Source: NZQO01 sp964639255 (lineage in GTDB: Bacteria; Bacteroidota; Bacteroidia; Flavobacteriales; Flavobacteriaceae). Taken from it: 64,000 nucleotides of DNA. Position numbers and translations under genes: made by a program. The DNA lies in the NCBI GenBank assembly GCA_964639255.1, contig CAZXDP010000005.1:22168-86167 (forward strand), in the 5' to 3' direction. Positions 1 through 8,692 of the stretch are shown here, one piece after another; position 1 is the first letter of the stretch; the number at the start of each line of letters is the position of its first letter. Under the pieces are notes generated by a model. The model was not told the DNA's origin and made no database searches. It saw only the letters and a program-made list of their open reading frames with translations.

Positions 1-2738
1 AAGACACCAGTGCCATTATGGGCTTTATGAACTCCCTATTTGATGTGATTCGCCGGGAGCGACCAGACCATTTAGCGGTTTGTTTCGACAAGGACGGCAG
101 TGCCGAGCGCAGTGAACTTTTTGAAGATTACAAGGCCAACCGGGACGAAACTCCCGACGTGATACGGCAGTCCATCCCAATTATTCAAGAACTGTTGAAA
201 GCCATGCACATACCATGCATAGAAATTTCCGGAATGGAGGCCGACGATATCATTGGAACCTTGGCCAAACAAGCCGAGAAACAAAACTACCAAGTATTTA
301 TGGTCACCCCCGATAAGGACTTTGGGCAGCTCGTTTCAGAAAACATCTTCATGTACCGTCCAGCGCGTATGGGAAATGCTATCGAGATATGGGGCATCCC
401 CGAGGTGCAAAAACGATTTGGGGTGGAGCGGCCAGAACAGGTAATAGATTATTTGGGGATGATGGGCGATGCCAGCGATAACATTCCCGGGCTTCCGGGA
501 GTGGGCGACAAGACTGCCAAAAAGTTCATAGCCGAGTTTGGCTCTATGGAACAACTGCTCGAAAACACAGACAAACTAAAGGGCAAGATGAAAGAAAAGG
601 TTCGGGAACACGCCGAGTTGGGCCTTTTGTCGAAAAAACTTGCCACCATCTACACCAATTGCGACGTCACCTTCGATGAGAAGGACTTCGAGCTCTCCCA
701 GCCAGACGCCCAAAAGGTGCAGGAAATTTTTGAGGAGCTGGAATTTAGGCGCTTAAAGGACCAGTTCATGAAGTTGTTCTCAGGTGAGGCCGAAACGGAA
801 AAAGCCACTCAAGTTTCGAATACCGAAACCGCCAAAAAAATAGCGAAGCCCGCGGGCTCTGGTCAATTTTCACTTTTTGGAGGTGATAGCGAAAATACCG
901 CTTCGGTAGCAACCTACAGCTCCCGAAAATCGATCAAGGATACCGAGCATTTCTACCAGACAGTACAACCTGGACTGGGTACCAAATTATTTCTGGACAC
1001 CTTGCTGAAACAGAGCAGTGTCTGTTTCGATACTGAAACCACAAGCCTAGACCCATTAGAGGCCGAATTAGTGGGTATAGCATTTTCTTGGGAGGCTGGA
1101 AAGGGTTTTTACGTACCTATTCCAGAAAACAGAGAAGCGGCCCACGAGATTTTAGATGGCTTAAAACCTTTTTTCCATAACGAGGCGATCGAAAAAATTG
1201 GCCAGAACTTAAAATACGATATCAAGGTGCTGGCCAACTATGGTATTGAAGTGAAAGGTAAGCTCTTCGATACCATGCTGGCCCACTATCTCATCAATCC
1301 CGATATGCGCCACAATATGGACGTATTGGCCGAAACCTATCTCAACTACACGCCGGTTTCCATTGAAACCTTGATTGGCAAAAAAGGAAAGGGGCAGAAA
1401 ACCATGCGCGAAGTTCCGTTGGAGGAGCAAACCGAATATGCCGTAGAAGATGCAGATATTACCCTTCAGCTAAAGCACCATTTCGCCAAGGAACTGGGCG
1501 AGGCGAACACCAGAGAACTATTTGACGATATTGAAATTCCGCTGCTACGTGTGCTGGCGGCGATGGAATTGGAAGGCATTACCTTAGACACCAACTTTCT
1601 CAAATCGCTGTCGACACAATTGGACAAAGATATTCTTCAACTGGAAAAAGATATCTTCAGGGAAGCAGGCGAAAGCTTCAATATCGCATCCCCTAAGCAG
1701 TTGGGAGATATCCTCTTCGGAAAGTTGAAGTTAATAGACAAGCCGAAAAAAACAAAGACAGGTCAGTATTCTACAGCCGAAGATGTGCTTTCCTATTTGG
1801 CAAAAGACCACAAAATCATTCGCGATGTGCTGGAATACCGCGGACTTACCAAGCTAAAAAGCACCTACGTAGACGCCTTGCCCGAACAAGTGGCCCCTTC
1901 TACCGGCAGGGTGCATACAGACTACATGCAAACGGTGGCCGCCACGGGAAGATTGAGCAGCAATAACCCCAACCTGCAGAACATCCCCATACGTACCGAG
2001 CGTGGCCGCGAGGTGCGAAAAGCATTTGTACCGCGCAATGAAGAGTTTGTGCTGCTTGCTGCCGACTACTCACAAATTGAACTGCGCATTATCGCCGCCC
2101 TAAGCGAAGAAGATACTATGATTGAAGCTTTTAACAAAGGCGAGGACATTCACGCTAGCACCGCCTCGAAGGTTTTTAACGTACCAATCGACCAGGTGAC
2201 CCGTGAGCAGCGAAGCAATGCCAAAACGGTTAATTTTGGCATTATCTACGGTGTTTCCGCCTTTGGCCTTAGCAATCAGACCGATCTATCGCGCGCAGAG
2301 GCGAAAGATTTAATTGAGACCTATTACAGAACCTACCCCAAACTTCGCAATTACATTAGCGAGCAAATAGAGTTTGCGAGGGAAAACGGCTACGTGCAGA
2401 CAGTATTGGGCCGCCGCCGTTACCTTAATGGAATAAATGGCAGCAACGCCGTGGTTCGTGGCGCTGCCGAACGCAATGCCGTAAATGCCCCCATACAGGG
2501 CAGTGCAGCAGATATCATCAAGATTGCAATGATCCGAATTTTTAGGAAACTTCAGGAAGGCAATTATAAAAGCAAAATGCTGCTACAGGTGCACGATGAA
2601 TTAGTCTTCGACGCGCACAAGGAAGAATTGAAACCGTTGAAAGCGATGGTAAAAAAGGAAATGGAAAATGCCTATACCTTACAGGTTCCTCTCGATGTCG
2701 AACTTGGCGTTGGCACCAACTGGTTGGAAGCGCATTGA
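1..2738 (+). CDS. polA: DNA polymerase I, 5'-truncated by the window edge
   Basis: Family A DNA polymerase for Okazaki-fragment processing and gap-filling repair. The reading frame is open from base 3 (D-T-S-A-I before the first visible ATG at 18), so the true start lies upstream and only about 30-40 residues should be missing. Counting from the ATG at 18: the 5'-3' exonuclease/helix-hairpin-helix region covers about 1-270; the 3'-5' exonuclease starts near 330 with an intact DxE motif (FDTET), so proofreading is probably active; the polymerase domain fills about 530-906. Polymerase motifs are complete: motif A DYSQIELRI, motif B RSNAKTVNFGIIYG, motif C VHDELVF. The stop is TGA at 2736-2738. 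It is followed by 281 bases without a gene before rplM. Confidence 0.97.
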   Translation, partial: DTSAIMGFMNSLFDVIRRERPDHLAVCFDKDGSAERSELFEDYKANRDETPDVIRQSIPIIQELLKAMHIPCIEISGMEADDIIGTLAKQAEKQNYQVFMVTPDKDFGQLVSENIFMYRPARMGNAIEIWGIPEVQKRFGVERPEQVIDYLGMMGDASDNIPGLPGVGDKTAKKFIAEFGSMEQLLENTDKLKGKMKEKVREHAELGLLSKKLATIYTNCDVTFDEKDFELSQPDAQKVQEIFEELEFRRLKDQFMKLFSGEAETEKATQVSNTETAKKIAKPAGSGQFSLFGGDSENTASVATYSSRKSIKDTEHFYQTVQPGLGTKLFLDTLLKQSSVCFDTETTSLDPLEAELVGIAFSWEAGKGFYVPIPENREAAHEILDGLKPFFHNEAIEKIGQNLKYDIKVLANYGIEVKGKLFDTMLAHYLINPDMRHNMDVLAETYLNYTPVSIETLIGKKGKGQKTMREVPLEEQTEYAVEDADITLQLKHHFAKELGEANTRELFDDIEIPLLRVLAAMELEGITLDTNFLKSLSTQLDKDILQLEKDIFREAGESFNIASPKQLGDILFGKLKLIDKPKKTKTGQYSTAEDVLSYLAKDHKIIRDVLEYRGLTKLKSTYVDALPEQVAPSTGRVHTDYMQTVAATGRLSSNNPNLQNIPIRTERGREVRKAFVPRNEEFVLLAADYSQIELRIIAALSEEDTMIEAFNKGEDIHASTASKVFNVPIDQVTREQRSNAKTVNFGIIYGVSAFGLSNQTDLSRAEAKDLIETYYRTYPKLRNYISEQIEFARENGYVQTVLGRRRYLNGINGSNAVVRGAAERNAVNAPIQGSAADIIKIAMIRIFRKLQEGNYKSKMLLQVHDELVFDAHKEELKPLKAMVKKEMENAYTLQVPLDVELGVGTNWLEAH

Positions 2739-2914
2739 TTGAACGTGATTAAACCTTCACCTAGAAAATATAAGTTCTACATCAAGGAAATTAGGCTCGT
2801 TAAGTTTAGGGAACAACCATATCCCTCCACAGTGTAATGTCAGCCCATTTTGAAGAATCTGTTTTAAGCGAGAGGTTCCTATAGCTACAAACTGAAAAAT
2901 TAAAATCCCACCTC
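2739..2914. other. Gene-free stretch between polA and the rplM promoter
   Basis: No convincing coding sequence on either strand. Together with the rplM promoter and leader it makes a 281-base gap. I see no clear intrinsic terminator for polA here. The sequence becomes A+T-rich toward the promoter at 2915-2944. Confidence 0.5.
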
Positions 2915-2944
2915 TTGTTTTTCAAATAAATAATAGTACATTTG
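2915..2944 (+). promoter_or_regulatory. Bacteroidota-type promoter of rplM-rpsI
   Basis: TTG at 2915-2917, a 19-base spacer, then TACATTTG at 2937-2944. This matches the -33 TTG / -7 TAnnTTTG consensus of Bacteroidota sigma-A promoters. It predicts a leader of roughly 70 bases before the GTG start of rplM. Confidence 0.75.
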
Positions 2945-3019
2945 CACCCCGATTTATCCAAAAGAAGGAAGTTTAATAACTGAAGGGTAGGTGAATGCCC
3001 GACAGCAAAATCATTACAA

Positions 3020-3475
3020 GTGGACACACTAAGTTATAAAACAGTTTCAGCCAACAAGGCAACCGTAAACAAAGAATGGTTGCACGTAGATGCTGAAGGA
3101 CAAACCCTGGGTAGACTCGCTAGCAATGTAGCTGTATTGCTACGCGGCAAGCATAAGCCAAGCTACACCCCTCACGTAGATTGTGGAGACAATGTAGTTG
3201 TAACCAACGCGTCTAAGATAAACTTGACGGGCACCAAATGGAACGATAAGGAGTACATTCGCCACACAGGCTATCCTGGTGGACAGCGTAGCCTTACCGC
3301 TCAAGAGCTTTATGCCAAAGATCCTGCGAGGCTTATCGAGAAAGCCGTAAAGGGAATGCTTCCAAAAAATAAATTGGGCTCGGCGCTTTTCCGCAACCTA
3401 AAGGTATATGCCGGTAACGAGCACGACCAAGAAGCACAAAAACCGAAAACCATTAACATTAACGAAATCAAGTAA
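3020..3475 (+). CDS. rplM: 50S ribosomal protein L13
   Basis: Large-subunit ribosomal protein uL13, 151 residues, full length for flavobacteria. Recognisable family segments are GQTLGRLAS near 30-38, [23 protein letters not shown] and the C-terminal [20 protein letters not shown]. The start is GTG at 3020. It is preferred because the N-terminus then reads [16 protein letters not shown], as in flavobacterial homologues; there is no ATG nearby. It is cotranscribed with rpsI: its stop TAA and the rpsI ATG share one base (TAATG). A 70-base leader precedes it. Confidence 0.97.
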   Translation: MDTLSYKTVSANKATVNKEWLHVDAEGQTLGRLASNVAVLLRGKHKPSYTPHVDCGDNVVVTNASKINLTGTKWNDKEYIRHTGYPGGQRSLTAQELYAKDPARLIEKAVKGMLPKNKLGSALFRNLKVYAGNEHDQEAQKPKTININEIK

Positions 3476-3861
3476 TGGACGTTATTCACAAAATAGGAAG
3501 AAGAAAAACAGCTGTGGCGCGTGTGTATGTTTCTGAAGGACAAGGGAACATCACCATCAACAAACGCGACCTAAACAACTACTTCACCACAGGAACGTTA
3601 CAGTATAAGGTAAAGCAGCCCTTGACCTTGACCGAAAACGAAAACAACTTCGATATTAGCGTTAATGTATTCGGTGGTGGTATTACAGGACAGGCAGAAG
3701 CCGTTCGCTTGGCCATTTCTCGCGCTATGTGCGAGCTAAATGACGAAAACAGGGGCATCTTGAAACCAGAGGGACTGCTTACCAGAGATCCTCGTATGGT
3801 AGAGCGCAAGAAATTCGGACAGAAGAAAGCGCGCAAGAAATTCCAGTTCTCTAAGCGTTAA
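3475..3861 (+). CDS. rpsI: 30S ribosomal protein S9
   Basis: Small-subunit protein uS9, 128 residues. The N-terminal HKIGRRKTAVARVYV and the basic C-terminal tail KKFGQKKARKKFQFSKR, which reaches into the P site, are both intact. The start codon overlaps the rplM stop by one base, giving the conserved rplM-rpsI pair and likely translational coupling. A strong hairpin (3876-3908) follows 14 bases after the stop. Confidence 0.97.
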   Translation: MDVIHKIGRRKTAVARVYVSEGQGNITINKRDLNNYFTTGTLQYKVKQPLTLTENENNFDISVNVFGGGITGQAEAVRLAISRAMCELNDENRGILKPEGLLTRDPRMVERKKFGQKKARKKFQFSKR

Positions 3862-3875
3862 CAAAAAAATTATTT

Positions 3876-3908
3876 GGATTGGGCATTTCAATGTGGAATG
3901 CCCAATTC
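3876..3908 (+). terminator. Hairpin after rpsI, probable terminator or 3' stabiliser
   Basis: ATTGGGCATT (3878-3887) pairs perfectly with AATGCCCAAT (3897-3906) around a 9-base loop, and two further pairs are possible at the base. There is no immediate T-run (the next bases are tccaagtata), so it may be a weak or factor-assisted terminator, or an mRNA 3' end. Confidence 0.5.
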
Positions 3909-3942
3909 CAAGTATAAGTTCATATTTTATTTAACAAGCTGT

Positions 3943-4012
3943 TAGCCTTTCCCCGCCAGGGAACGGCAGTAGTTTAGCATCTAAACCAGGTCCGTACGCG
4001 GAAAGGTTGCTA
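3943..4012 (+). ncRNA. Candidate structured leader of rpsB
   Basis: Upstream of rpsB lies a GC-richer island in A+T-rich sequence that folds as a multi-branch structure. The closing stem is CCTTTCC (3946-3952) with GGAAAGG (4000-4006). Inside are a short stem GCC/GGC (3955-3957 with 3965-3967) and a hairpin GTTTAG (3972-3977) with CTAAAC (3981-3986). It ends about 35 bases before the ATG, the usual place for ribosomal-protein autoregulatory leaders. I infer binding by S2 or an S2 partner; no family assignment is made. Confidence 0.45.
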
Positions 4013-4044
4013 TCTATTTTTACAGAACGTAAACTATCACAAAA

Positions 4045-4941
4045 ATGGCAGACAACAAACAGGTCAAGGAACTCCTTGACGCAGGTGTACATTTTGGTCA
4101 CCTAACCCGCAAATGGAACCCGAACATGGCCCCATACATCTATATGGAGCGCAACGGTATCCACATTCTCAACCTTTACAAAACCGCAGCCAAACTTGAG
4201 GAAGCTAACGAAGCCCTTAAGAAAATTGCTGCGAGCGGCCGCAAGGTTCTCTTTGTAGCTACCAAGAAACAAGCTAAGGACATCGTAGCCGAAAAGGCAA
4301 AGAACGCCAATATGCCCTACATTACCGAGCGTTGGCCCGGTGGTATGTTGACCAACTTTGTTACCATTAGAAAAGCCGTTAAGAAAATGGCTTCTATCGA
4401 TCGTATGAAGCAGGACGGCACCTTCAACACCCTTTCAAAAAAGGAGCGCTTGCAGGTAGATCGCCTTCGTGCCAAGTTGGAAAAAAACCTTGGTTCCATT
4501 AGCGATATGAGCCGCCTTCCCGGTGCCTTGTTCATCGTAGATACCACTCGTGAGCACATTGCGGTGAAGGAAGCACAAAAATTGAACATCCCTATCTTCG
4601 CGATGGTAGATACCAATAGCGACCCACGGGAAATCGACTTCGTAATCCCTTCCAACGATGATGCGTCTAAGTCTATCGACAAGATCATGTCTTCAGTAAC
4701 CGACGCCATTATACAAGGGCTTTCTGAAAGAAAATCGGGTAAGGACATCGATGAAGAAGACGATGACGACCAACCAAGAAAGGAAAAGCGCACCAAAAAG
4801 GTGAAAAAAGCAGCCGATCTTGAGCACACTGCCCCTTCAGAAGATGAGCAGGACCAAGAGGCCATGAAGGAAGCTAAAAAGCCTGTGCGCCTTGAGTCTA
4901 AGAAGGAGACCTTGAACAAGGCTACTTCAGAAGAAGAATAA
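4045..4941 (+). CDS. rpsB: 30S ribosomal protein S2 with charged C-terminal tail
   Basis: Ribosomal protein uS2, 298 residues. The S2 core occupies about 1-225, with LLDAGVHFGHLTRKWNP at the N-terminus, ITERWPGGMLTNF in the middle and the signature LFIVDTTREHIAVKEA followed by VDTNSDP. From about 230 a low-complexity acidic/lysine-rich tail of roughly 65 residues follows (for example DIDEEDDDDQPRKEK), longer than the enterobacterial protein; such tails occur in other flavobacteria. The gene sits before tsf in the standard rpsB-tsf order, separated by 103 bases with a hairpin. The structured leader at 3943-4012 suggests autoregulation. Confidence 0.97.
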   Translation: MADNKQVKELLDAGVHFGHLTRKWNPNMAPYIYMERNGIHILNLYKTAAKLEEANEALKKIAASGRKVLFVATKKQAKDIVAEKAKNANMPYITERWPGGMLTNFVTIRKAVKKMASIDRMKQDGTFNTLSKKERLQVDRLRAKLEKNLGSISDMSRLPGALFIVDTTREHIAVKEAQKLNIPIFAMVDTNSDPREIDFVIPSNDDASKSIDKIMSSVTDAIIQGLSERKSGKDIDEEDDDDQPRKEKRTKKVKKAADLEHTAPSEDEQDQEAMKEAKKPVRLESKKETLNKATSEEE

Positions 4942-4964
4942 GAGACCGCTATACTTGAATAAGC

Positions 4965-5011
4965 AAAAGTCGTTTGGTTGATTTCTTCTGAAATAAATTA
5001 GACGACTTTTT
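4965..5011 (+). terminator. Stem-loop with T-run between rpsB and tsf
   Basis: AAAAGTCGT (4965-4973) pairs with ACGACTTTT (5002-5010) and one further T follows. The loop is large (about 24-28 bases), so termination may be partial and let some transcription into tsf. Confidence 0.45.
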
Positions 5012-5044
5012 CACACAATACAAACTTTAAAAATCCATAGAGAG

Positions 5045-5869
5045 ATGGCAAAAATAACAGCCGCAGAAGTTAACCAATTACGTAAAACAACCGGCGCCGG
5101 TATGATGGACTGCAAGAAAGCCCTCGTAGAGGCCGATGGCGATTTCGATAAGGCCATCGAGATTCTTCGCAAGAAAGGACAGAAAATCGCCGCCAAGAGA
5201 GCCGACCGCGAATCGAGCGAAGGCGCTGTTATCGCAAAAGTGAACGATGTCGCAGACAAAGGCATTATCGTTTCGCTGAACTGCGAAACCGACTTCGTAG
5301 CCAAGAACGACGATTTCGTACAATTGGCGCACGACCTGGCCGAAATTGCACTGAACACTAGCTCGAAAGACGAATTTTTGAACTCAGATTACAAAGGAAT
5401 GACCGTTCAGGAAAAATTGACCGAGCAAACCGGTGTAATTGGCGAGAAGATTGAAATAGGTGCTTACGAAACCCTAACCGCACCTTTTGTAGGTTCGTAC
5501 ATCCACGCTGGAAACAAGATTGCCGTTCTTACCGGACTTTCAAAAAATGTTGACGGTGCCGAAGAGGTGGCTAAAGATGTTGCCATGCAAGCGGCCGCGA
5601 TGAACCCCGTAGCCTTGAACGAAGAGGAGGTAGATCAATCTACTATCGACAAGGAAATTGAAATTGCAAAAGACCAGTTGCGCCAAGAAGGCAAGCCAGA
5701 AGATATGCTGGACAATATTGCCCAAGGCAAGATAAAGCGTTTCTTTAAAGACAATACCTTGGTAAACCAAGATTTTATAAAAGACAACAAGCAGAGTGTT
5801 AGCCAATACGTACAAACCCTTGGTAAAGACGTATCGGTAGTGGGCTTTAAGCGTGTTGCGCTAGGGTAA
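5045..5869 (+). CDS. tsf: Elongation factor Ts
   Basis: Guanine-nucleotide exchange factor for EF-Tu, 274 residues. The N-terminal UBA-like region contains the hallmark TTGAGMMDCKKAL (about residues 15-27), followed by the core signature ESSEGAVIAKV and LNCETDFVAKNDDF. The rest covers the dimerisation subdomains. The ATG at 5045 follows short A+T-rich sequence without a Shine-Dalgarno motif, as is normal in Bacteroidota. It lies downstream of rpsB in the same orientation and is followed by a strong terminator. Confidence 0.97.
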   Translation: MAKITAAEVNQLRKTTGAGMMDCKKALVEADGDFDKAIEILRKKGQKIAAKRADRESSEGAVIAKVNDVADKGIIVSLNCETDFVAKNDDFVQLAHDLAEIALNTSSKDEFLNSDYKGMTVQEKLTEQTGVIGEKIEIGAYETLTAPFVGSYIHAGNKIAVLTGLSKNVDGAEEVAKDVAMQAAAMNPVALNEEEVDQSTIDKEIEIAKDQLRQEGKPEDMLDNIAQGKIKRFFKDNTLVNQDFIKDNKQSVSQYVQTLGKDVSVVGFKRVALG

Positions 5870-5894
5870 TCTATCTATTTTAGAAGCAAGATGT

Positions 5895-5928
5895 AAAATC
5901 CGTTGCCTAATTGGGCAACGGATTTTTT
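5895..5928 (+). terminator. Intrinsic terminator after tsf
   Basis: Thirteen-base-pair stem (5895-5907 with 5914-5926; core ATCCGTTGCC/GGGCAACGGAT), 6-base loop, and a T-run at 5923-5928. Confidence 0.9.
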
Positions 5929-5929
5929 A

Positions 5930-5963
5930 TTGTACCACGGTCTTTAATTTTTCTTTATTTTTG
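5930..5963 (+). promoter_or_regulatory. Probable pyrH promoter
   Basis: TATTTTTG at 5956-5963 fits the -7 TAnnTTTG box. A TTG at 5930-5932 lies 23 bases upstream, at the long end of allowed spacing. The start codon of pyrH is 18 bases downstream of the -7 box. Confidence 0.5.
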
Positions 5964-5981
5964 CGCCAGTAAAACAGCACT

Positions 5982-6689
5982 ATGCACTACAAGAGAATTC
6001 TTTTGAAACTATCGGGCGAGGCCCTTATGGGGAAGCGCCAATATGGAATTGACCCCGAACGGCTTGGGGAATATGCCGAGGAAATCAAAAAAATTACCGA
6101 AAAGGGTGTAGAGGTAGCCATTGTTATAGGTGGTGGCAACATTTTTAGGGGCGTGGCCGGTGCCAGTCGCGGTATGGACCGCGTGCAGGCCGACAACATG
6201 GGTATGCTAGCCACCGTGATCAACGGTCTGGCCCTGCAGAGTGCCCTCGAGGCAGAAGGGGTACCCACCCGTTTGCAAAGTGCGGTAAAAATTAATGAGG
6301 TAGCCGAACCCTTTATCCGCAGAAAGGCCATACGCCATCTTGAGAAAGGTCGCGTGGTTATTTTTGGCGGCGGTACGGGCAACCCGTATTTCACCACCGA
6401 TAGTGCCGCGGTACTTCGTGCTATAGAAATTGGCGCCGATGTGATTTTGAAAGGAACCCGAGTGGACGGTATTTACACCAGCGATCCAGAAAAAGATAAG
6501 GCTGCTACCAAGTTCGATTTTATTACTTTTGAAGATGTGCTGAAACGGGGCCTCAAGGTAATGGACACCACAGCCTTTACCCTTAGCCAGGAAAACGAAC
6601 TGCCCATTATTGTTTTCGATATGAATACCGAAGGCAATTTGCTCAAGGTAGTCGCCGGCGAAAAGGTAGGCACCAAGGTCAATCTTTAA
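5982..6689 (+). CDS. pyrH: UMP kinase
   Basis: Amino-acid-kinase-fold uridylate kinase, 235 residues, converting UMP and ATP to UDP and ADP in pyrimidine nucleotide synthesis. Visible motifs are [12 protein letters not shown] at the N-terminus, the glycine-rich [11 protein letters not shown] near 46-56, [18 protein letters not shown], and [16 protein letters not shown] with the K-GT-VDG-Y segment. The gene order pyrH-frr is conserved in bacteria and the 44-base gap to frr carries no terminator, so they are probably cotranscribed. Confidence 0.97.
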   Translation: MHYKRILLKLSGEALMGKRQYGIDPERLGEYAEEIKKITEKGVEVAIVIGGGNIFRGVAGASRGMDRVQADNMGMLATVINGLALQSALEAEGVPTRLQSAVKINEVAEPFIRRKAIRHLEKGRVVIFGGGTGNPYFTTDSAAVLRAIEIGADVILKGTRVDGIYTSDPEKDKAATKFDFITFEDVLKRGLKVMDTTAFTLSQENELPIIVFDMNTEGNLLKVVAGEKVGTKVNL

Positions 6690-6733
6690 AACCGAAGTCA
6701 ACACGATTCGAATCTATTTTTAATGCGTATACT

Positions 6734-7288
6734 ATGGAAGAAGAAATTCAACTTATAATCGATAGCACCCGTGAGGCCATGGACAATGCCCTAAAGCACT
6801 TGGATAAGGAACTTGCGAATATTCGTGCCGGGAAGGCATCGCCCGCCATGCTCAACAGCGTAAAGGTGAACTACTACGGTACGCCCACGCCCCTTAACCA
6901 AGTAGCCAATGTGAATACGCCCGATGGGATGACCATTTCCATCCAACCTTGGGAAAAATCGTTGATTCCCGAGATTGAAAAGGGAATTCAGATTGCCAAC
7001 CTTGGCTTCAACCCCATGAACAATGGCGAAAGCGTTATCATAAACGTGCCACCTTTGACCGAAGAACGTCGTCGCGACCTGGCGAAACAGGCCAAGGCCG
7101 AAGCCGAGGAAGCCAAAATAGGAGTTCGGAACGACCGTAAAAATGCCATGAACGATATAAAGAAACTGGACATTTCCGAAGATATGAAGAAGAACCTCGA
7201 GATAGACGTTCAGGAAATGACCGATGCCCATATCGATAAGATCGATGCGATGTTTGAAAAGAAAGAAGCAGAGATTATGAAGGTATAA
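6734..7288 (+). CDS. frr: Ribosome-recycling factor
   Basis: 184-residue RRF, which together with EF-G splits post-termination ribosomes. Diagnostic segments are LANIRAGKASPAMLNSVKVNYYG (about 28-50), the domain II stretch NVNTPDGMTISIQPWEKSLI, and the helical PPLTEERRRDLAKQAK followed by EEAKIGVRNDRKNA. Length is normal. It is downstream of pyrH in the same transcript and ends at a short terminator. Confidence 0.97.
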   Translation: MEEEIQLIIDSTREAMDNALKHLDKELANIRAGKASPAMLNSVKVNYYGTPTPLNQVANVNTPDGMTISIQPWEKSLIPEIEKGIQIANLGFNPMNNGESVIINVPPLTEERRRDLAKQAKAEAEEAKIGVRNDRKNAMNDIKKLDISEDMKKNLEIDVQEMTDAHIDKIDAMFEKKEAEIMKV

Positions 7289-7316
7289 CGGCGCGTTTCG
7301 TTAAACATATTACAAC

Positions 7317-7342
7317 AAAGCGGCTTTACTGCCGCTTTCTTT
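7317..7342 (+). terminator. Intrinsic terminator after frr
   Basis: AAAGCGGC (7317-7324) and GCCGCTTT (7331-7338) form an 8-bp stem with a 6-base loop, followed by cttt. The next gene's -7-like TACTTTTG (7344-7351) directly abuts it. Confidence 0.75.
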
Positions 7343-7343
7343 A

Positions 7344-7351
7344 TACTTTTG
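7344..7351 (+). promoter_or_regulatory. Possible -7 box for the barrel gene at 7378
   Basis: TACTTTTG fits TAnnTTTG and lies 26 bases before the ATG. No TTG was found at the expected -33 position, which would fall in the preceding terminator stem. Confidence 0.35.
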
Positions 7352-7377
7352 GGCGAACAGAAAAGTACCACTTCTAT

Positions 7378-8643
7378 ATGCGCAACCTTTGGCCCTTGTT
7401 ACTGCTGCTGGCTACTCTACCCACCCTTGCGCAAGAACCGGCCATACAGACCGAGCAGGACACCACCGCCACAAGGAACGAAAAAAAGGAAAGCCCCTTC
7501 AACACAGGATTTTATCCCCTCGGGTTCTTCGATGTAGACCTGCGCTACTTTATCAAGTACAACAACTACGAGGGCATACGGTTGGGGTTTGGCGGCGTTA
7601 CCAACGACAGGCTGTTTGAGCGCTATAAACTGGGCGGTTACGTAGCCCGAGGGTTCAAGGACCGCGATATAAAGTTTAGCTTGGGAGGGAGTGTACGGCT
7701 TAACCCTGAGACCAAAACATGGCTTAACCTATATTATGTAGATGACATTAGGGAAATTGGTACTTTCGAGTACCTAACGAGTGCGAGGATCTATTCGGTT
7801 TTTGAGCCCCGCTTGGTGAACGTTACCCAATTCTACAAGCACCGAACTTGGCAAACCAGCCTACAGCATGAGTTTTCGCCCAAAGTACTTTCTGAAGTAC
7901 GCCTATCAAGAAGTCGTATTGAGCAGATTGAGGATTATTTCTACATACAGGATGGTGTTGCCTACCAAGATTACGAAACGGCGGAGGTAACCGCCTCGGT
8001 ACGCATTAGTCCGAAAACAAATTTCTTCACCACCAAAGACGGCAGGGTAGAATATTTTGACGGCTTTCCAAAGATTAGCGCCGAAATAACGCAAGGCATC
8101 CAAGGGATTGCCAAAAGCGATTTCAACTATACCAAATTTGGGCTAAAACTGGACTATTACATTAAGCGAACCGACCTCTCCTCCACCAATTTCGTACTGG
8201 AGGGGATGTACGCCTTGGGCGATGTGCCGCTTACCCACTTATACCACGCCTACCCCAACGCGCCCACCAAAGATGAGATATTACAGCGCTTCTCGGTGGC
8301 GGGCAGGCGCAGTTTTGAGACCATGTACTTTGGCGAATTCTTTTCAGACAAATTGGCAACCTTACAGGTAAAGCACAGCCTGCGCAGGTTCGAGATTTCA
8401 GAACGGTTTCGGCCAGAGCTGGTGCTCATAACGCGTCACGCCATAGGCAATATGGACGCTATCGAGGACCACGTGGGCATTCCCTTTAACACCCTCGAGG
8501 AAATTTATAATGAGAGCGGCTTAGAGCTCAACAAGCTATTGTTTGGCTTTGGGCTTAGCTTTGCCTACCGCTACGGGTTTTACAACCTGCCCGACTTTGA
8601 AGACAACATCTCCTTTAAGTTTACTTTTTACCTAAAGTTGTAG
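7378..8643 (+). CDS. Outer-membrane barrel resembling the C-terminus of DUF5686 proteins
   Basis: 421 residues with a signal peptide (MRNLWPLLLLLATLPTLAQ). Alternating aromatic/polar segments follow and the protein ends in an aromatic-rich strand (SFKFTFYLKL), as in outer-membrane beta-barrels. The stretch RYFIKYNNYEGIRLGFGG followed by YKLGGYVARGFKDRDIKFSLGG resembles the barrel half of Bacteroidota DUF5686/carboxypeptidase-regulatory-like proteins. Those are normally about twice as long with an N-terminal CarboxypepD_reg domain, which is absent here. The function of the family is not established. It stands alone between frr and the MMPL permease gene. I place the family by pattern, not by search. 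Confidence 0.65.
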   Translation: MRNLWPLLLLLATLPTLAQEPAIQTEQDTTATRNEKKESPFNTGFYPLGFFDVDLRYFIKYNNYEGIRLGFGGVTNDRLFERYKLGGYVARGFKDRDIKFSLGGSVRLNPETKTWLNLYYVDDIREIGTFEYLTSARIYSVFEPRLVNVTQFYKHRTWQTSLQHEFSPKVLSEVRLSRSRIEQIEDYFYIQDGVAYQDYETAEVTASVRISPKTNFFTTKDGRVEYFDGFPKISAEITQGIQGIAKSDFNYTKFGLKLDYYIKRTDLSSTNFVLEGMYALGDVPLTHLYHAYPNAPTKDEILQRFSVAGRRSFETMYFGEFFSDKLATLQVKHSLRRFEISERFRPELVLITRHAIGNMDAIEDHVGIPFNTLEEIYNESGLELNKLLFGFGLSFAYRYGFYNLPDFEDNISFKFTFYLKL

Positions 8644-8692
8644 GCTACCATAAATTATTCGCTAAAAATCGGGCAGCGCACTAGGATATCCG

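Noticed and set aside
4317..4919. 200-residue open frame antisense to rpsB
   Set aside because: It lies wholly inside rpsB on the opposite strand, has a Ser/Cys/Phe-rich composition typical of antisense translation of charged codons, and shows no motif.
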